NCBI GenBank assembly: GCA_020851395.1
Contig: JADZCW010000129.1
Location: 1 to 31,488, forward strand
Length of the DNA: 31,488 bases
From: Phycisphaeraceae bacterium
GTDB taxonomy: Bacteria; Planctomycetota; Phycisphaerae; Phycisphaerales; Phycisphaeraceae
Direction of reading: 5' to 3'
Shown: in pieces, positions 24,428-31,488 of the stretch
How the letters are laid out: each line of letters starts with the position of its first letter
Numbering within the stretch: the stretch's first letter is position 1
The notes under the pieces: model-generated
The model's database searches: none
The model's input: only the letters and a program-made list of their open reading frames with translations
What the model was told of the DNA's origin: nothing
Program-made: the position numbers and the translations under genes

Positions 24428-25672
24428 CTAGGCCGGAACGTTCAACGCCGCCGGCCCCGTCGTCACAATCGTCATCGCCCCCTCCCCCGCCCCCGGAACG
24501 TGGGTGCGAAGGTACTCATTGAGCCCCTCAAGGCTCACCGCCTCGATCTCCACTCGCTGCTCGTCGAGTGTCCGCGGCCGGCCCAATTCCGCCTGGTCGC
24601 CGGCGATCGCGTGGGCCCGGGCGCTGGTCGATTCGCCCTGCATCACCAGGTTCGACTTCATCCCCACCACCGCCCGGTCGAATTCCTCTTGGCTGATGCC
24701 GTCCGACACCCCCCGCAGCTGCTCGACCAGCACGTCCAGCGTCTCCTGCGCCCGCGGCGGCGACGTCCCCGCGTAGGCCAGCACCAAACCCCGCTCCCGA
24801 TCCCCCGCGTACCGCGCGAAAACCGCGTAGCACAGCCCGCGCTTCTCACGCACCTCCGTGAACAGTCGGCCCGACATCCCCCCCGACAGTGCCGCCACCG
24901 CCACCCGCTGCATCACGCTCGCCGGATCGACTTCCGGGGGCGCGTCGTACGCCAGCCCGATGTGCACCTGCTGCGAGTCAGCGGGGTCGTGCAGGTACCC
25001 GCGCTGCGCCGGCATCGGCGTCGCGGCCGCCAACGGCTCGCCCGACCAGTCCCCCAAGAGCGCCTCAACCTGGTCTCGCAACGCAGGCCAGTCGAACTTC
25101 CCCGCGAACGCCAGCACCGATCCTGCCGGCGACGCCGTTCGTTCCCAGAACCGCCGCAGCGACCCAGCGTCAATCTGTAAGAGGTCCTCCCGTTCGCCCA
25201 GCAGCGACCTTCCGAACGGCGCCGGGATGTGCCTGCCCCGCAGCCGCACGAACATCCGCTCCTCCGGCTCATCCTCGAGCGAATCGATGGCCGACACCGC
25301 CAGTTCCCGGCTCGGCTCGAGCTGCACCGGGTCCAGCCGCGGCCGACGGATCATGTCCAGCAAGAGCGGCATCGCCTGCGCCGCCATCTGCCCGATCATC
25401 GTTGCCCCCAGGTGCAGATACCGCGTCTCGACGGCCGTCCCACGCTGCACGCCGAGCTGGTCCAACGCCTCGCTGTGGGCTCGTGCATCTCGGTCGATCG
25501 TCCCCCGACAGACCATCTCCGCCAGGAGCGCCGCCGCGCCCTGCTGCCCCGCCGGCTCGTACGCCACCCCTGATGGCGTCAGGAGCGACATCGCCAGCGA
25601 CGCCGCCCCCTCCACTGGCTCGGCCAGCAGCCACAGCCCGTTGGCCAGACAATGCCGAAAAATCTCACTCAT
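24428..25672 (-). CDS. M16 family peptidase homologue, catalytic site lost
   Basis: A 414-residue protein with the two-domain fold of M16B (processing-peptidase-like) proteins. The zinc motif is replaced: where active members have HxxEH, this protein has AALLAE at 47-52, so all three motif positions (48, 51 and 52: Ala, Ala, Glu) differ. The second-domain signature GGMSGRLFTEVREKRGLCYA (265-284) is intact. Such inactive members normally pair with an active M16 subunit encoded next door, but none is in this window. It has no signal peptide and is probably cytosolic or a subunit of a heterodimer. It lies between pdhB and coaB, 74 and 46 bp away. No ribosome binding site is seen before ATG 25672. 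Confidence 0.85.
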   Translation of the reverse strand: MSEIFRHCLANGLWLLAEPVEGAASLAMSLLTPSGVAYEPAGQQGAAALLAEMVCRGTIDRDARAHSEALDQLGVQRGTAVETRYLHLGATMIGQMAAQAMPLLLDMIRRPRLDPVQLEPSRELAVSAIDSLEDEPEERMFVRLRGRHIPAPFGRSLLGEREDLLQIDAGSLRRFWERTASPAGSVLAFAGKFDWPALRDQVEALLGDWSGEPLAAATPMPAQRGYLHDPADSQQVHIGLAYDAPPEVDPASVMQRVAVAALSGGMSGRLFTEVREKRGLCYAVFARYAGDRERGLVLAYAGTSPPRAQETLDVLVEQLRGVSDGISQEEFDRAVVGMKSNLVMQGESTSARAHAIAGDQAELGRPRTLDEQRVEIEAVSLEGLNEYLRTHVPGAGEGAMTIVTTGPAALNVPA

Positions 25673-25679
25673 GCGTCAC

Positions 25680-25685
25680 ATTGTA
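25680..25685 (-). promoter_or_regulatory. Possible -10 element for a leaderless M16-like transcript
   Basis: TACAAT on the minus strand ends 7 nt before the ATG at 25672, so transcription would begin at or next to the start codon. There is no Shine-Dalgarno sequence, which fits a leaderless message. No good -35 hexamer is present, so this remains tentative. Confidence 0.3.
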
Positions 25686-25746
25686 CAGACGGGCGATCCC
25701 CCGCCACGGGCAGGATGCCCCGGTCACTCGGCGTCAACCAAGGAAA

Positions 25747-26784
25747 TCAGCTGTTGTACGTCGCCGCCCGCACCGCCTCGACGATCTTCCTGGCGTGCGG
25801 CAGCATCTCCTGCTCGAGGTGACGGGCGTAGGGGGCCGGCACGTCGTCGTTGTTCACCCGGATGACCTTGTTGTCCAGGTCGTCCATCGCACCCTCGTAC
25901 ACCTGGGCCGCGATCTCCGACGCGATCGACGCGAAGGGCCAGCACTCGTCCACGATCACGCAGTAGTTCGTCTTGCGTACGCTCCGCAGGATCGTCTCGA
26001 TGTCCAGCGGCCGGATCGTCCGCGGGTCGACCACCTCGACGTCGATCCCTTCCTGCTCGAGCTGCTCGGCCGCCTCGAGGGCGAAGTGCACCGTCCGGCC
26101 CAGGGCCACGACCGTGCAGTCCTTGCCCTCTTTCTTGATCTCCGCCTGCCCGAAGGGGATCAGGAAGTCCGCGTCCTCCTCGACGGTGGGGGGGGCCCAC
26201 CGGCCGCTGAGGTAGCGGGAGAAATCCGTGTCGCCACGCGAGCCCAGCCCCAGCATGCGTTCGGACTCGAGGAAGAACACCGGATCGTCGTCCCGGATGG
26301 ACGACTTGAGCAGTCCCTTGGCGTCGCGCGGTGTCGCGGGGATGGCCATCTTCAGCCCCGGCACGCAGGAGAACATCGACTCGACGGCCCAGGAGTGCGT
26401 CGACCCGAGCTGCCCGCCCGCGCCGTTGTTCCCGCGGAAGACGATCGGCACCTTGAACTGCCCGCCCGACATGTAAAGCATCTTCGGCGCGTTGTTGATG
26501 ATCTGATCCGCCGCCACCAGGCAGAACGACCAGCTCATAAACTCAATAATCGGCCGCAGCCCGTACATCGCCGCCCCCACGCCGAGTCCCGCGAACCCCG
26601 TCTCGCTGATGGGCGTGTCCACCACCCGTTGCGGCCCGAACCGTTCGAGCATGCCCTGGCTGACCTTGTACGCCCCGTTGTAGTACGCGACCTCCTCGCC
26701 CATGAGAAAGACGCGCTGGTCACGCTCCATCTCCTCGCACATGGCCTCGTTGAGCGCTTCGCGGAATTGGATCTTGCGAGTCAT
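25747..26784 (-). CDS. pdhB: Pyruvate dehydrogenase E1 component, beta subunit
   Basis: A 345-residue subunit of the thiamine-diphosphate-dependent E1 enzyme, which decarboxylates pyruvate and passes the acetyl group to lipoyl-E2. Seen: REALNEAMCEEMERD (8-22), VFLMGEEVAYYNGAYKVSQG, VVDTPISETGFAGLGVGAAM, GQLGSTHSW, and VEVVDPRTIRPLDIETI in the C-terminal transketolase domain. The VAYYNGAYKVSQG form is typical of PDH-type rather than branched-chain E1 beta. It lies 60 bp downstream of pdhA in the same direction, so the two form an operon. E2 and E3 genes are not in the window. The start is the ATG aligned with the family N-terminus; no good ribosome binding site is seen. Confidence 0.95.
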   Translation of the reverse strand: MTRKIQFREALNEAMCEEMERDQRVFLMGEEVAYYNGAYKVSQGMLERFGPQRVVDTPISETGFAGLGVGAAMYGLRPIIEFMSWSFCLVAADQIINNAPKMLYMSGGQFKVPIVFRGNNGAGGQLGSTHSWAVESMFSCVPGLKMAIPATPRDAKGLLKSSIRDDDPVFFLESERMLGLGSRGDTDFSRYLSGRWAPPTVEEDADFLIPFGQAEIKKEGKDCTVVALGRTVHFALEAAEQLEQEGIDVEVVDPRTIRPLDIETILRSVRKTNYCVIVDECWPFASIASEIAAQVYEGAMDDLDNKVIRVNNDDVPAPYARHLEQEMLPHARKIVEAVRAATYNS

Positions 26785-26844
26785 AGGGGTGTCCGGGAGG
26801 GAATGTGAATCGGGGAAAGAGCGGTAGGGGGGTGGGCGGGCGAA

Positions 26845-27924
26845 CTATTCACGGAAACCTTCCGCCGGCTGTCCGAGCTTGTACGGCCCGAACGGCTGGC
26901 TGTACACATCCGTGTAGAGCTCGTCCACGCCAATCGCCGGCGATTCGTCCGCGAACTTCACCGCCTCGATCGCCAGCTTCTTGCACTTGTCGTCGATCGC
27001 CTGGATCTGGTCCTCGGTGGCCATCTTTCGGTTGAGGATCCTCCGCCGCAGCCGCTGGATGCAGTCCTGTTCCTCAAACTCCTCGACCTCTTCCTTGGTC
27101 CGGTACTTCTGCGGGTCGGACATCGAGTGGCCCTTGAAGCGGTACGTCTCGACGTTGATGAAGCAGGGCCCCTCGCCCGCCCGCGTCCGATCAGCCTCGG
27201 TCTTGAAGCAGTCGTAGACCTTGAGCACCCCCATCCCGTCGCACTCAGCGTAGCGCATCCCGTACGCCCCCGCCTTGGCCGCGAGGTTGTCGGCCATGCT
27301 CGTCCCCCGCGCGATGTGCGTGCCCATGGAGTAGAGGTTGTTCTCGACCACGAACAGGATCGGCAGCTTCCAGATCGCCGCCAGGTTCATCGCCTCGTGC
27401 ACCGCGCCCTGGTTGAGCGCCCCATCCCCGAAGTAGCACAAGCAGACCTTGTCCTCTTTGTTGTACTGGATCCCGAACGCCAGCCCCACGCCCAGGGGGC
27501 ATTGCCCGCCGACGATCGCGTGCCCGCCGTACATGTGGTGCGGCTTGTCGAACATGTGCATCGACCCGCCCTTGCCCTTGGCGCAGCCGGTGATCTTCCC
27601 GAACATCTCCGCCATGCAGTGCCGCGGGTCCATCCCCCGCGCCAGGGCGTGCCCGTGGTCGCGGTAGGCCGTGATGATCGGGTCCTCCGGCCGGACCGCC
27701 GCGATCGACCCCACCGCCACCGCCTCCTGCCCGATGTACAGGTGGCAGAACCCCCCGATCTTCGCCTGCTGATAGCTCTGGGCGCACCGCTCCTCGAACC
27801 GCCGGATCAGAAGCATCTGCTCGAGCAGCCCCAAGAGAGCCTTGGCATCCAGGGCGTCCGACGGGGCAGGGCTCGGCCGATCGCTCGCCGGGGCTCCACT
27901 GGGCGGCGCGGTGGTGATGGTCAT
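26845..27924 (-). CDS. pdhA: Pyruvate dehydrogenase E1 component, alpha subunit
   Basis: A 359-residue E1 alpha subunit that binds thiamine diphosphate. The cofactor motif runs from GDGALNQG (166-173) to ENN (194-196). Other hallmarks are MLLIRRFEE (37-45), HLYIGQEAVAVG (61-72), AYRDHGHALARG (86-97) and the loop YRFKGHSMSDPQKYR. I chose ATG 27924 because AAGGA lies 7 nt upstream; an in-frame ATG at 27954 would add ten residues. Residues 1-25 are a Pro/Ser/Ala-rich leader with no counterpart in most homologues. The start faces bamA across about 500 bp. pdhB follows directly, making a two-gene operon that may extend into the M16-like gene and coaB. Confidence 0.95.
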   Translation of the reverse strand: MTITTAPPSGAPASDRPSPAPSDALDAKALLGLLEQMLLIRRFEERCAQSYQQAKIGGFCHLYIGQEAVAVGSIAAVRPEDPIITAYRDHGHALARGMDPRHCMAEMFGKITGCAKGKGGSMHMFDKPHHMYGGHAIVGGQCPLGVGLAFGIQYNKEDKVCLCYFGDGALNQGAVHEAMNLAAIWKLPILFVVENNLYSMGTHIARGTSMADNLAAKAGAYGMRYAECDGMGVLKVYDCFKTEADRTRAGEGPCFINVETYRFKGHSMSDPQKYRTKEEVEEFEEQDCIQRLRRRILNRKMATEDQIQAIDDKCKKLAIEAVKFADESPAIGVDELYTDVYSQPFGPYKLGQPAEGFRE

Positions 27925-28422
27925 CCGCAAGTCCTTTTCAGACGGTCGTTTCATGGCGAGGGCCCGGCCTGACGGATCCGACGCCGCCGCGTCGTGCAGG
28001 CTGAGCTTCTAGCTTGCGGCGCAGGCTTCGAGCCATCCTTGCGCATCGTCCGCCAAGCCCCATAAGTTTAGGGCCCCACCGGGTCCCCAGCAACCGACGA
28101 TCATGTGTTTTCCCGCCAATTCAGGGCCACCTGCACCGATGATGCTCGCCCCTGGGCCGCGTCAACCGCCAGCGTCCGGGTGCGGTTATCCGCTCCACAA
28201 CGCCGGGGGACTCCTCTCTGCCACGGTTCCCACTCCCTGGCCCTGCGCCCAGCCGCCCCATCAGCCCTTGCCATGCCCGTGCGCGGTTTGTTCCCGCCGA
28301 GGCGCCAATCCCCAACCTCTTCCCCATCTTCTCCTTGACGTTGGCCACCGATCATCCGAACCAGTAAACTTCTGTCTTGTCCAGCCCGCTCCCCGTGGAT
28401 CGGGCGTCTGACGGAGGCCCGC
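27925..28422. promoter_or_regulatory. Divergent intergenic region between pdhA and bamA
   Basis: No gene or RNA could be supported in this 498-bp stretch. It should hold both divergent promoters. Toward pdhA, a weak pair is TTGCTG (28088-28093, minus) and TAAACT (28065-28070, minus) with 17-bp spacing. Toward bamA, TTGGCC (28341-28346) and TAAACT (28365-28370) are 18 bp apart. Both -10 candidates match only 4 of 6 consensus bases. GGAGG at 28413-28417 is the bamA ribosome binding site. Confidence 0.4.
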
Positions 28423-30759
28423 GTGACCTACATCTCGCCTCGTCCAGCCTTTCGGATCACCGTGCTGCTCCTGGCGACGTGGTGGATCACGCTGCTGCCG
28501 GCCCGGGGCCAGACCTACCTCGAGTTCACCGGCCGGCCCGTCGCCGAGGTCAACGTCCAGGGCCTGCGACTGGTCCCCCAGACCCTCGTCCGCAATCAGA
28601 TCCGCGTCCAGCCCGGCGACGCCTTCGACCCCCAGATCGTCGACAACGACATCGTCCGCATCGAGCACCTGGGCAAGTTCGCCGGTGTTCGCGCCCAGGT
28701 CCAGCAGCGCACCGACGGCTCGCTCGTCCTGACCTACGTCGTCGATGAGCAGCCCCTGATCAATGACCTGCAGGTCGTCGGCAACAAAAACATCTCCGAC
28801 CGCAAGCTCCTCGACGAGTCGTTGCTGAAGATCGGCGACCCCATCGACCGCTTCCTGATCGACCAAGCCGTCGCCAAGATCAAGTCCGCCTACGCCAACG
28901 AGGGCTACTTCCTGACCGAGGTCGAGGTCGACCGCCAACTCCTCGACGATCAGGGCATCCTCATCTTCAAGGTCCGCGAGGGGCCCCACGTCCGCATCCG
29001 CTCCATCCGCTACGAGGGCAATCGCGCCTTCACCGGCCGCCAGCTTTCCTCCCAGGTCCGCTCCAAGTCCCTCATCCCCCTCCTGTTCTGGCGCAAGACC
29101 GACCTCAACCGCGACCAGATCGAGCTCGACGTCGCCGGCGTCCGCGAGTTCTATCAGGACCGCGGCTACCTCGACGCCCAGGTCGGCCGCCGCGTCGACC
29201 TCTCGCCCAACCAGAAGGACGCCGTGGTCGTCTTCCTCATCGAGGAGGGCCCGAAGTACACCGTCGGCGACGTTCGCATCTCCGGCAACGCCGCCTTCAA
29301 CACCGAGCAGATCGCTCTGGCCATGCCCATGAAGTCCGGCGACATCTACTCCCGCAAGGGCGCCCTGGCCAGCCAGGAGGCCGTCCTCAACCTCTACGGC
29401 AAGATCGGTTACATCGAGACCACCGCCGGCGTCGCTCGCCTCTTCCACGAGACCGAGCCCGTCGTCGACCTGGAGATCACCCTCGAGGAGGGCCACCCCT
29501 ACGTCGTTGGCGTCGTCGAGATCCGAGGCAACCGCGTCACCCGCGACAAGGTCGTCCTCCGCGACCTTCGCGGCCTGACCCCCGCCCGCCGGTTCGACCG
29601 CCAGATGATGGAGAAGACCAAGCAGCGCCTCTCCGAGTCTCCCTTCTTCTCCAAGAGCCGGATCACCGTCCTCGGCGACCCCAGCCAGACCACCCGCGAC
29701 GTGCTCGTCGAGGTCGAGGAGGCCAGCACCGGCTCGGTCGGCGTGGGCCTGGGCGTCAGCTCCGACCTGGGCCTGTTTGGCTCGATCACCCTGACCCAGC
29801 GTAACTTTGATATCGCCGCCCCCGGCAACTTCTTCCGCGGCGCCGGTCAGTACTTCTCCCTTAATCTCAACCCCGGCGTCGACAACAGCCAGTACGGCTT
29901 TTCGTTCCGCGAGCCCTCCTTCCTTGACACCGACAACTTCTTCGACGTCCGCGCCTACATCACCCAACGCGACCGCTTGGACTGGAGCGAGGGGCGCCTC
30001 GGTGCCATCATCGGCCCGGGCCGCAACTTTTCCGACACCTGGTCCGGCTCCATCCAGGCCCGCGCTGAGGCCGTTGACATCTACGACCTCGATCCCGTCG
30101 TCCCCGTGGACGTTGAGGACGTCCAGGGCTCGAGCTTCATCACCTCACTCGGCCCGTCGATCACCCGCAGCACCACCGACTCGCGCGTCTTCCCCACCGA
30201 GGGATCCGAGCTGACCCTCGCCCTGCAACGCGCCGGTCCACTCGGCGACTTCGACTTCACCACCGTCTCGGCCGACTATTACAAGTTCTGGACCGTCGAG
30301 GAAGACTACCTCGGCCGCAAGTCCGTCCTGACTTTCCGATCAAGCGTCGCTTACATCATCGAGGAAGACGCTCCGACCTTCGAACGGCTCTACGCCGGCG
30401 GCCGCAACTTCCGCGGCTTCGACTACCGCGGCGTCGGGCCACGCGGCATCACCTCCGGCCTCGTGGTCACCGACCGTGCTGTCGGCGGAAACTGGCTTTT
30501 CCTCGCCGGCCTGGAGTACAACGTCCCCGTCTACGAGGACATGGTCCGCTGGGTCGTCTTCGTCGACTCCGGCACCGTACAGACCGACGTCGGCTTCGAC
30601 GAGTACCGCGTGGCCATCGGCACCGGCCTGCGACTGCGCGTGCCCTTCTTCAACCAGAAGGGCCCCCCGATCGCCCTGGACTTCGGCTTCCCCATCCTCA
30701 AGCAGGACGGCGACCAGTCCCGGCTGATCAGCTTCGACATCGCCCTGCCTTTCCAATAA
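28423..30759 (+). CDS. bamA: Outer membrane protein assembly factor BamA (Omp85)
   Basis: A 778-residue Omp85 protein that folds and inserts beta-barrel proteins into the outer membrane. A signal peptide occupies about residues 1-29. Five POTRA-like repeats can be followed: about 38-110 (VAEVNVQGLRLV), 111-190 (DLQVVGNKNI), 191-283 (SIRYEGNRAF), 284-363 (DVRISGNAAF) and 364-440 (VVEIRGNRVT). The rest is the 16-stranded barrel, with the conserved barrel motif as FRGF (663-666) and a C-terminal aromatic residue before the final Gln (LPFQ). The GTG start at 28423 has GGAGG 5 nt upstream. skp follows after 102 bp, the common bamA-skp arrangement. It shows the cell has a conventional outer membrane. 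Confidence 0.94.
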   Translation: MTYISPRPAFRITVLLLATWWITLLPARGQTYLEFTGRPVAEVNVQGLRLVPQTLVRNQIRVQPGDAFDPQIVDNDIVRIEHLGKFAGVRAQVQQRTDGSLVLTYVVDEQPLINDLQVVGNKNISDRKLLDESLLKIGDPIDRFLIDQAVAKIKSAYANEGYFLTEVEVDRQLLDDQGILIFKVREGPHVRIRSIRYEGNRAFTGRQLSSQVRSKSLIPLLFWRKTDLNRDQIELDVAGVREFYQDRGYLDAQVGRRVDLSPNQKDAVVVFLIEEGPKYTVGDVRISGNAAFNTEQIALAMPMKSGDIYSRKGALASQEAVLNLYGKIGYIETTAGVARLFHETEPVVDLEITLEEGHPYVVGVVEIRGNRVTRDKVVLRDLRGLTPARRFDRQMMEKTKQRLSESPFFSKSRITVLGDPSQTTRDVLVEVEEASTGSVGVGLGVSSDLGLFGSITLTQRNFDIAAPGNFFRGAGQYFSLNLNPGVDNSQYGFSFREPSFLDTDNFFDVRAYITQRDRLDWSEGRLGAIIGPGRNFSDTWSGSIQARAEAVDIYDLDPVVPVDVEDVQGSSFITSLGPSITRSTTDSRVFPTEGSELTLALQRAGPLGDFDFTTVSADYYKFWTVEEDYLGRKSVLTFRSSVAYIIEEDAPTFERLYAGGRNFRGFDYRGVGPRGITSGLVVTDRAVGGNWLFLAGLEYNVPVYEDMVRWVVFVDSGTVQTDVGFDEYRVAIGTGLRLRVPFFNQKGPPIALDFGFPILKQDGDQSRLISFDIALPFQ

Positions 30760-30861
30760 TCTGACAAACCCGCCCGCCCCGGCCGACGTACGTTGCTTGG
30801 CCGGCCCACCGGCGAGAACCCGAACCACCGCCCCGCTCGACCCAAGAAAGAGGCAACTCTC

Positions 30862-31479
30862 ATGACCCGCAAGACCGCATGGATCCTCCCGCTCGTCATC
30901 CTCCTGGCCGCGGGGCTCGTCATCGCCCAGGACCACGCCCCGGCCGCCAAACCCATCGTCGTGGCCATCGTCGACGTCTCGGGCGTCCTGAACTCCCTCG
31001 AGGAAAAGGCCCAGGTCGAGGCCGAGCTTCAGGCCGAGGCCACCAAGCTCAAGGACGAGGAACGCATCCGCAAGGACGAGCTCAAGCAGCTCGACTCCGA
31101 CCTCAAGTACCTGGCCGTCGGCACCGACGACTACAACGCCAAGCAGCAGCAGCTGCAGATGAAGCAGATCGAGCTGCAGACCTGGAGCGTCTTCCAGACC
31201 CAGCGCATGAGCCGCGAGAGCACCCGCCGGATCTTCGAGCTCTACCAGAAGTTCCTCGCCGCCTCGGAGCGCGTGGCCAAGAGCAACGGCTACGACCTGG
31301 TCCTCTACAAGGAGCAGCCGCTCGACCGCATCGGCGCCAACCTCGACAACCTCAAGCCCGAGAACCTCGCCGAGGTCATCCAGTCCCGCAAGGTCGTCTG
31401 GGCCGCCGACGGCCTGGACATCACCGACCAGGTCCGCACCCTGATGGACAACGACTTCCGCTCCGGCGAGAAGAAGTAG
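30862..31479 (+). CDS. skp: OmpH/Skp family periplasmic chaperone
   Basis: A 205-residue periplasmic chaperone of the Skp/OmpH family, which holds unfolded outer membrane proteins for BamA. It has a signal peptide (1 to about 23: TRK, then a hydrophobic run, ending VIAQ), a short beta strand (VVAIVDVSGVLNS), a long Lys/Glu/Gln-rich coiled coil (about 50-135) and a returning C-terminal strand (GYDLVLYKEQ). It is longer than E. coli Skp (about 160 residues) because of a C-terminal extension after residue 160. ATG 30862 is preferred over the upstream start at 30793 because GAGG (30850-30853) lies 8 nt upstream and the signal peptide begins there. It is probably cotranscribed with bamA. The stop codon lies 9 bp from the window edge. 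Confidence 0.9.
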   Translation: MTRKTAWILPLVILLAAGLVIAQDHAPAAKPIVVAIVDVSGVLNSLEEKAQVEAELQAEATKLKDEERIRKDELKQLDSDLKYLAVGTDDYNAKQQQLQMKQIELQTWSVFQTQRMSRESTRRIFELYQKFLAASERVAKSNGYDLVLYKEQPLDRIGANLDNLKPENLAEVIQSRKVVWAADGLDITDQVRTLMDNDFRSGEKK

Positions 31480-31488
31480 TCTCCCCCC

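Noticed and set aside
27960..28100. GGCTTCGAGCC near 28028-28038 considered as a tRNA T-arm
   Set aside because: The surrounding bases do not form an acceptor stem, anticodon arm or a 7-nt T-loop on either strand.
28103..28411. Short frames in both orientations in the pdhA-bamA spacer
   Set aside because: They overlap one another on both strands, have no ribosome binding site or recognisable motif, and look like GC-bias artefacts.

Overview
The window is GC-rich chromosomal DNA, almost wall-to-wall genes, from a diderm bacterium that is most likely a planctomycete (perhaps Phycisphaerae-like). The strongest taxonomic clue is the N-terminus of the first gene: a short basic leader followed by ESLEPRLLLS, the LEPR-XLL signature of giant planctomycetal surface proteins. 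A five-POTRA BamA with a Skp/OmpH chaperone shows an outer membrane. These are judgements from sequence reading; no database search was run.

Layout. (1) 79-12669 (+): a giant secreted protein of about 4,196 residues. It has beta-propeller-like and beta-helix-like repeat regions, a PPC-like domain, an Ig-like domain, an EF-hand-like loop and a C-terminal papain-fold (C39-like) cysteine peptidase. (2) 12795-19602 (+): four co-directional genes: a small DUF3467 protein, a GAF-TM-HlyD fusion, a PqqD-like/M50 metalloprotease/HlyD fusion, and a short SecA-like ATPase without the usual C-terminal third. A convergent HlyD-type adaptor (19615-20532, -) abuts the SecA-like gene. (3) 20621-27924 (-): a UbiA-family prenyltransferase, a two-gene restriction-modification system with a XhoI/PaeR7I-type endonuclease, a stand-alone CoaB, a catalytically dead M16 peptidase homologue, and PDH E1 beta and alpha. 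(4) 28423-31479 (+): bamA and skp, divergent from pdhA across a spacer of about 500 bp.

How the parts may work together. Regions 1 and 2 read as a dedicated export/processing island for the giant protein. A minimal SecA-like motor, a membrane metalloprotease with a PqqD-like N-terminus, three proteins with HlyD-type adaptor domains and a substrate carrying its own cysteine peptidase sit side by side. No ABC or RND transporter is present. That combination is the best candidate here for an undescribed system, but the functional link is inferred from gene order and domains. The spacers before the M50 and SecA-like genes carry C-rich tandem repeats with 7-bp and 9-bp periods, including a telomere-like array that could fold as a G-quadruplex on the opposite strand. 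The restriction-modification pair is more AT-rich than its surroundings and interrupts a run of housekeeping genes, consistent with horizontal acquisition.
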